This document shows, in pieces, positions 5,494-6,026 of a stretch of DNA of 6,026 nucleotides. Source of the stretch: Eubacteriales bacterium (lineage in GTDB: Bacteria; Bacillota; Clostridia; Christensenellales; CAG-138); the NCBI GenBank assembly GCA_028703645.1, contig JAQVML010000102.1:1-6026 (forward strand). Reading direction: 5' to 3'. Position 1 is the stretch's first letter; every line of letters begins with the position of its first letter. A program made the translations under genes and the position numbers. Under the pieces are notes generated by a model. It did no database searches and was not told where the DNA came from. It saw only the letters and a program-made list of their open reading frames with translations.

Positions 5494-6026
5494 ATGAACC
5501 ACAACCCAATATTGAAGGTACTCGATTCCGCGACGGATTACCAGCGCATGCGTTTGGCGCTGGAGGGGGGCAAAGGCCCGGTCGCGGCGTTTGGCGTTGC
5601 CGCAAACGCAAAAGCGCACCTCTGCGCATCGCTCGCGCGCACGCGGCAGGTGCTGTTTGTGACCGCGACGGACGTGACCGCGACGCAACTCAACGAAGGC
5701 GCGCGGCTCTTTGGCGTGCGATCCGAGCTGTTTTTGCCGCGCGAAACGCCGCTGGTCTATGTACACGCGGCCTCCGGCGAAAACCGCAGCGCGCGTATCT
5801 CCGCGCTGAGCGCCCTGCTGGAAGGGGAACCTTGTGTCATCGCCGCGAGTGCGGCCTCGCTCATGCAGGCGCTCGCCCCAAGAGGCGCGTTTGCAAACAG
5901 CCAGATTACGATCTCTGTCGGTGACACGTTGGAACCGAGATTGCTCATCGAGCGGCTGGTTTCCGCGGGTTATGAGCGCGTGGAGCTGGTGGAAGGGCGC
6001 GGTCAGTGCGCCGCGCGCGGAGACCT
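5494..6026 (+). CDS. mfd: Transcription-repair coupling factor Mfd, N-terminus (3' end outside window)
   Basis: The first 177 residues of a protein that is normally about 1,150 residues long. Mfd binds RNA polymerase stalled at DNA lesions, displaces it with its translocase and recruits UvrA. The visible part is domain 1, the UvrB-like N-terminal module: a degenerate nucleotide-binding-like segment (FGVAANAKAHLCASLA, 33-48), a strand VLFVTAT (53-59), CVIAASAASLMQALAP (114-129) matching the family's 'vvAPv.al...lp', then ISVGDTLEP (140-148) and LVSAGYERVELVEGRGQ (155-171), leading into ARGD at the edge where the family has RGG/RGD. The frame is open to the end. The helicase motifs lie outside. 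The ATG at 5494 fits the family N-terminus; an in-frame ATG at 5467 would add nine residues. Neither has a strong Shine-Dalgarno site. It follows pth in the same frame after a TAA and is probably co-transcribed. Confidence 0.88.
   Translation, partial: MNHNPILKVLDSATDYQRMRLALEGGKGPVAAFGVAANAKAHLCASLARTRQVLFVTATDVTATQLNEGARLFGVRSELFLPRETPLVYVHAASGENRSARISALSALLEGEPCVIAASAASLMQALAPRGAFANSQITISVGDTLEPRLLIERLVSAGYERVELVEGRGQCAARGD

Noticed and set aside
5365..5766. Open frame of 133 codons on - across the pth-mfd junction
   Set aside because: It overlaps the end of pth and the start of mfd, both recognised on the other strand, and has no recognisable product.

Overview
The window is GC-rich bacterial chromosome. 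It holds four complete genes and two genes cut by the window edges. A T-box leader, Shine-Dalgarno sites and the gene pairs metG/tatD and pth/mfd point to a Firmicutes-type organism, most likely a GC-rich member of the Clostridia. That placement is inference; no rRNA or other decisive marker is present.

Layout from left to right: (1) the C-terminal part of a GT-A-like glycosyltransferase on +, entering from the left edge and ending at 968. (2) A hairpin at 1007-1037 that fits a shared terminator for two convergent transcription units. (3) A three-gene unit on -, read right to left: metG (methionyl-tRNA synthetase), a GNAT acetyltransferase and tatD (TatD-family DNase), with gaps of 27 and 23 bases. 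(4) About 400 non-coding bases (4447-4851) holding the metG leader, a methionine-specific T-box riboswitch with terminator and antiterminator, plus two divergent promoters whose -35 boxes overlap. (5) On +, pth (peptidyl-tRNA hydrolase), followed by the start of mfd (transcription-repair coupling factor), which runs off the right edge.

How the genes fit together: metG charges tRNA-Met. Its T-box leader, with an AUG specifier, should let transcription through when uncharged tRNA-Met accumulates, and the GNAT and tatD genes would be carried along. Pth recycles peptidyl-tRNA released from stalled ribosomes, so both divergent units serve tRNA metabolism. Mfd rescues stalled RNA polymerase at DNA lesions, and TatD is a metal-dependent nuclease.

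I see no mobile element, CRISPR array, tRNA/rRNA gene or phage-like module. The region is mostly conserved housekeeping DNA and I find no convincing undescribed system. The items most worth a second look are the non-canonical T-box bulge, the shared -35 box and the GNAT gene inside a metG-tatD unit.
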